From assembly GCA_973895155.1 (NCBI GenBank), contig OZ316892.1, forward strand, positions 13,206,001-13,270,000: a stretch of 64,000 bases of DNA, read 5' to 3'. Positions 60,701 through 64,000 of this stretch are shown here, piece after piece. This DNA is from Marsupella aquatica. Its lineage: Eukaryota > Marchantiophyta. The notes beneath the pieces were generated by a model. That model was not told the DNA's origin. It saw nothing but the letters and a program-made list of their open reading frames with translations, and searched no databases. The position numbers and the translations under genes are program-made. Each line of letters starts with the position of its first letter. The stretch's first letter is position 1.

Positions 60701-60829
60701 CAACTAGGTAGGCAAGCTTGGCAACTCTGTCTTGCTATCATAGGAACACATTTAGAGAAGATTTTTTAGTACTCTCTCTAATAAGTGACATCAAGCAAAA
60801 GCTTCGTTGATCAAAAGTGAAGAATGTGA
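57776..60829. other. AT-rich region without recognised genes
   Basis: It contains the dispersed repeat at 59280-59420 and an especially AT-rich patch (60340-60560) with TTATAAA and AATATTC runs. ORFs at 57905-58233 match nothing known to me. Confidence 0.45.
59280..59420 (+). repeat. Dispersed repeat (related copy at 38034-38190)
   Basis: AGCCATAGAAAAGGAGAAG, CAAGACTTCTCCC, TCTCCTCTAGGGTGA, TTTACTCCACAATTTTA and GGAAAAAGGTACTAAA correspond to the 38034 copy with changes. It is followed by AAACCTGGTGGATCCATG. Confidence 0.55.
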
Positions 60830-61606
60830 TTAATGTAGAGCTCTCATATTGCATAGGAGGCTCTAGCTATCTTCTTGATACTTGGAGCATTGAGGTCCCA
60901 TTGGCAAGTGTTGTGAGGTTTGTGGTCGCTAAAAGTGAGCTGCTACTCTTGTTGAAGGTCTTGTTGTGGTTGTTGCTATGAATGTGATTTGAATTGCATT
61001 TGTTGGGTTGGCACGGAGGATGTAACTGCTTGGGAGTACCCAGTCAAGTCTCTTCCTCACGAATGATGTTCTCAAGCTGAGAGAAGGAGGGCATTGCCCC
61101 GAGGCATCATCTCCCTAGCTATCAACACAATGCCAAAAGTACCCCAACCAGATGGAAGGGCATCAATAACAATACCAAGAAGTTCTTTGTCAGTGAACGT
61201 AACATAGCAAGATCATTCAATAACTCATTGATAATGCTAAAATATATTGACAGACATGGAGGCAGACTCTAAAAACTTCAAACCAAAAATTAGTTGTTTG
61301 AAACTCCACATTGAGTACTAGTGTTACCAGCACATGCTCCGGCAAAGTTCAACCCACAGTATTGCTGGATCATGTACTCAAGTATAATGTGCTAGCATCC
61401 AGTCTTCAACAACTTTGGTCAGCATGTATAAAGCCTTGTTGAGAAGTCCGTTGCTTAGCTCAGTTGGAGTAGATTAGCTAGTTCATCAAAGAAAATTATT
61501 GTCTGACAACGTGCCAAATATGTTCCTTGAATGATGAAACTTTGTTCCATCTTATAAGACCACAATGGGTAGTTCTTTCCATTCAACTTCTCATATTGGG
61601 ACATGG
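60830..61606 (-). pseudogene. Degraded copia-type gag
   Basis: Read on the minus strand from 61606: MSQYEKLNGKNYPLWSYKME, the usual opening of plant retrotransposon gag proteins (LNGxNYxxWSxxM). SFIIQGTYLARC follows. Further on, in shifting frames with stops, LTDKELLGIVIDALP-like text (about 61185-61150) matches the later gag region. Several frameshifts and stops show it is dead. No protease, integrase or reverse transcriptase was found beside it. Confidence 0.65.
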
Positions 61607-61974
61607 TAAAGTTCATGGCCTGATCTATGACAAGAATACTAGACTATTGTCTTAAATACAATGAATTATCACTCGTGACTTAGGACTGGAAAAAGATCGA
61701 TAATCTCTTACCATAGAGGTGTCATACTAAGCTATAGAGAGATACAACTAGAAGAGAATGATGCTAAGTACCAACTCTAGTCTACTCTAGACACTATAAG
61801 GCTAAGGGTAACGATAGATGGAGAGCTCCTAGAAGGCTCTGACCAGTTGTATCCTCATAAATGGGAACCTCATAACGATAGATGGAACCTCACACCCCTA
61901 CGCGATGAACTGAATTAGTCAAATGTTCTTTTGGCACTCATCATGGCGAGCGGAATTGCCTTATCTGGATTCTG

Positions 61975-62166
61975 ATTGGCAGCAGGATTGGAAATGTTGT
62001 GATCAACATCGGAGCTGTGGTGAACAATGCGCCAAAAATGCTGATTGATGAACTATTTTCCAACATCAAAATTGGGAGGTATGTGAAACTTTGCAAAGAA
62101 AGAGAAGCAGAAAGAAGATTGACAAGCGGGCCAACAAGTGCGCCTTGCATCAATCCATTCTCACGT
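61975..62166 (+). other. Unassigned open stretch with a good donor site
   Basis: A plus-strand frame is open through SRIGNVVINIGAVVNN and KMLIDELFSNIKIGRYVKLC. It ends at CCATTCTCAC|GTAAGT, a strong donor. Composition looks protein-like but I recognise no family. It could be an exon belonging to the Gemin2-like exon downstream or to retroelement debris. Confidence 0.25.
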
Positions 62167-62603
62167 AAGTAAAATTGGATGCGTCTGCTTACAGCACCAA
62201 ATTCAGGATTGATGGACCACTAGAGGAAGTTTTCAACAAAGGTTTTCCCCGGGGTCCTCACTTCTTTTCTTCTGACCCATCACGCACGAATAAGTATAGG
62301 GTTTTTTTATTGGGTTTAGTGAAATACTTTTAAATTTCTGTTAAAGAACATTAGGGTTATTTCAATCCAATTTTGAGAATTTTAAGAATCATAGAGTTTT
62401 TTAAAATCAAATATGGGAATATTCTTGGAATATTCCATTGAATTAGGGGCAAAAACTTTATTGACTTAACTTTTAGGGTGTTTATTCCCCAAAAAATTCA
62501 AGCGTGATATGGGACACCCCTTGGATTGAGGCCCCCGAGAGGTTTTCAGCTGGTTGGAGTTTCACAACTTCCTTTCATATGCCTATTGCTGTGTCTGGGT
62601 GAA

Positions 62604-62870
62604 GTTTCTCAAGCTGCTCTGTTTAGACATCATGTTTCTTGGCTGGAGAATGTGGATGGACTACCTAGAGACCGAGCGCTTTGGCTTTTAGCTCTCTTGG
62701 CTGTGGTAGACGTGCCTCTTGATTCCCAAACTAGTGCTGCCTTTCGTGCCATGTTGAGACATTGTTCAGGCGTGAGAGCGTTGAAGCAAACAAGAGATGA
62801 CGAGGATCTCTACCTCCTGAATGTGGTAATTACAGTTGCCGGTGTCTACTTTGGACAAGCAGAAGCATAA
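62604..62870 (+). pseudogene. Gemin2/SIP1 C-terminal exon (rest of gene not seen)
   Basis: From about 62604 the frame reads VSQAALFRHHVSWLENV, DRALWLLALLAVVDVPLD, FRAMLRHCSGVRA and LLNVVITVAGVYFGQ, then stop. This matches the C-terminal third of plant Gemin2 (SMN-complex protein that holds the Sm ring during snRNP assembly). No ATG opens this frame (the only in-frame Met is in FRAM), and I found no other Gemin2 exons upstream, where the sequence is retroelement debris. It is either the last exon of a gene with distant upstream exons or a stranded fragment; I call it a fragment with low certainty. The short distance from the open stretch at 61975 is worth noting. Confidence 0.55.
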
Positions 62871-63011
62871 TTGTCCTAGCAGTTGCTGTTTGGCACAAAG
62901 GACCCCCAATCTCCTTAAAAGCAACAGATGCCATGGCTTGGTATTTAAGTTACTTTGGGGTCAAACATCTCTTGCATCCTGCCTTGGTAGCCTACTCATC
63001 CACTGATCTAC

Positions 63012-63958
63012 ACTATCACACCATTCTAGGTAGTATTGTAATATATCATATTATCTAGATTTGTATGTTTAGTATGTATGCTATATGAGCCAATAAGGTT
63101 CTGTTAGGTTTGTGTGGGAGAGTAGTTCTCCCTTGTGAGACATTGAAAGGTTATCTTTCAATGTTAAGCCTTGGAGAGGGGATCTTGTGTGGTGGCTATG
63201 GTGGCTGAAAGCTCTTTCTATGTAGAGTGGATTCCTTAAGTGCAAGGTGCATTGGCTTGAATATGCATGTGATCCGATCGGACAAGATTGAGTGCGTGTT
63301 GTTGGCATCGATCGCTGTTTGGATCTATTGAAGATTGTTGTGGGTGTTGGACATGTCGTGCGCATACATATCGCTACACAACATACATCGCTTGTCACAT
63401 ACATCCAAACATAGTCACACTGCCACATCACAAACACAAGAGAATGGAATACAAGTGGAACTCATGTCCACACATGTCCAAAACCCACAATAATCTCCAT
63501 ACAATCGGCACAACGATCCCGGTCAACAATACCCCATCGATCCCGCACCGATCCGATCACACACGTATGTCAAGCCAACGCACCTTGCACTACTCAAGGA
63601 ATCCACGTTACACAAGCGGAGCTCACAGCCACCATAGCCACTCAAGCTCCTCTCTCTCCAAGGCTCAACATTGAAAGATGACCTTTCAATGCCTCACAAG
63701 TGAGAAGTACCCTCTCACACAAACCTGACGGAACCTTATCGGCTCCAATAGCACTCATACCAAACGTACATACTCTAATAGCACGATATACTACTACACT
63801 ACTCAAAATGGTGTGACAGTTGTCGTGCGCATACATATCGCTACACAACATACATCGCTTGTCATATACATCCAAACATAGTCACACTGCCACATCACAA
63901 ACACAAGAGAATGGAATACAAGTGGAACTCATGTCCACACATGTCCAAAACCCACAAT
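63012..63958. repeat. Nested LTR-like inverted and direct repeats
   Basis: A 138-bp unit starting TGTCGTGCGCATACATATCG and ending CAAAACCCACAAT occurs at 63354-63491 and 63821-63958, 467 bases apart with one visible difference. The segment between them (63492-63820) is an inverted, diverged copy (~75-80%) of 63012-63352, e.g. TGAGACATTGAAAGGTTATC versus GATGACCTTTCAATGCCTCA. On the minus strand the right unit is preceded by a purine tract (AGCTAGGGGGGCG), like the polypurine tract before a 3' LTR. The rest of the element, if any, lies beyond the right edge. Confidence 0.7.
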
Positions 63959-64000
63959 CGCCCCCCTAGCTGGGAGTAAGGTCCCCTAACTCTAGCTAGC

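Noticed and set aside
63354-63958. A complete terminal-repeat retrotransposon in miniature (TRIM)
   Set aside because: The 138-bp units and spacing fit, but no primer-binding site next to the left unit and no matching target duplication were found.

Overview
The window is nuclear DNA from a land plant. Spliced genes with GT-AG (and a few apparent GC-AG) introns of about 80 to 1,000 bases are separated by AT-rich DNA full of decayed mobile elements and duplicated blocks. The best clue to the organism is a complete LEAFY gene. It keeps the His and Arg that mark the class I DNA-binding domain, which argues against a moss (class II) or a hornwort (class III). A density of roughly one gene per 8-10 kb and the LC8 dynein light chain gene fit a liverwort (Marchantia-like) or another compact early-diverging land plant. 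That placement is inference.

Layout. Left edge: 3' part of an HVA22/REEP-family membrane-shaping gene (+). 4.2-7.9 kb: a complete TCF25/Rqc1-like gene (-). 8.2-10.3 kb: tandem repeats and a SINE-like unit. 10,376-15,579: a well-delimited 5.2-kb DNA transposon with TA target-site duplication, 22-bp perfect inverted termini and palindromic subterminal arrays. It holds a pogo/CENP-B-type DDE transposase interrupted by two stop codons (-) and, convergent to it, an intact tandem-BRCT gene (+). 15.6-20.8 kb: debris, including a ~100-bp minisatellite whose unit spells an AT-hook. 20.8-25.6 kb: an importin-alpha gene of the IMPA9 type (-). 26-29.3 kb: repeats. 29.4-34.4 kb: a 12-exon membrane-anchored pepsin-like aspartic protease (+). 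34.4-39.2 kb: repeats. 39.2-41.7 kb: LEAFY (+). 45.1-47.2 kb: dynein light chain LC8 (+). 49.9-52.0 kb: a single-exon EXO70 exocyst gene (-) with a GA/CT-rich upstream region. 53.5-64 kb: gene-poor, with a solo-LTR-like unit, a degraded copia-type gag, an exon matching the Gemin2 C-terminus, and inverted/direct LTR-like repeats at the right edge.

The host genes are ordinary single-copy housekeeping or developmental genes (ribosome quality control, nuclear import, proteolysis, meristem transcription factor, motor/hub protein, exocytosis) with no sign of forming a pathway together. The part that looks like a self-contained, possibly undescribed system is the transposon: termini, subterminal binding-site-like arrays, transposase and a BRCT partner protein.
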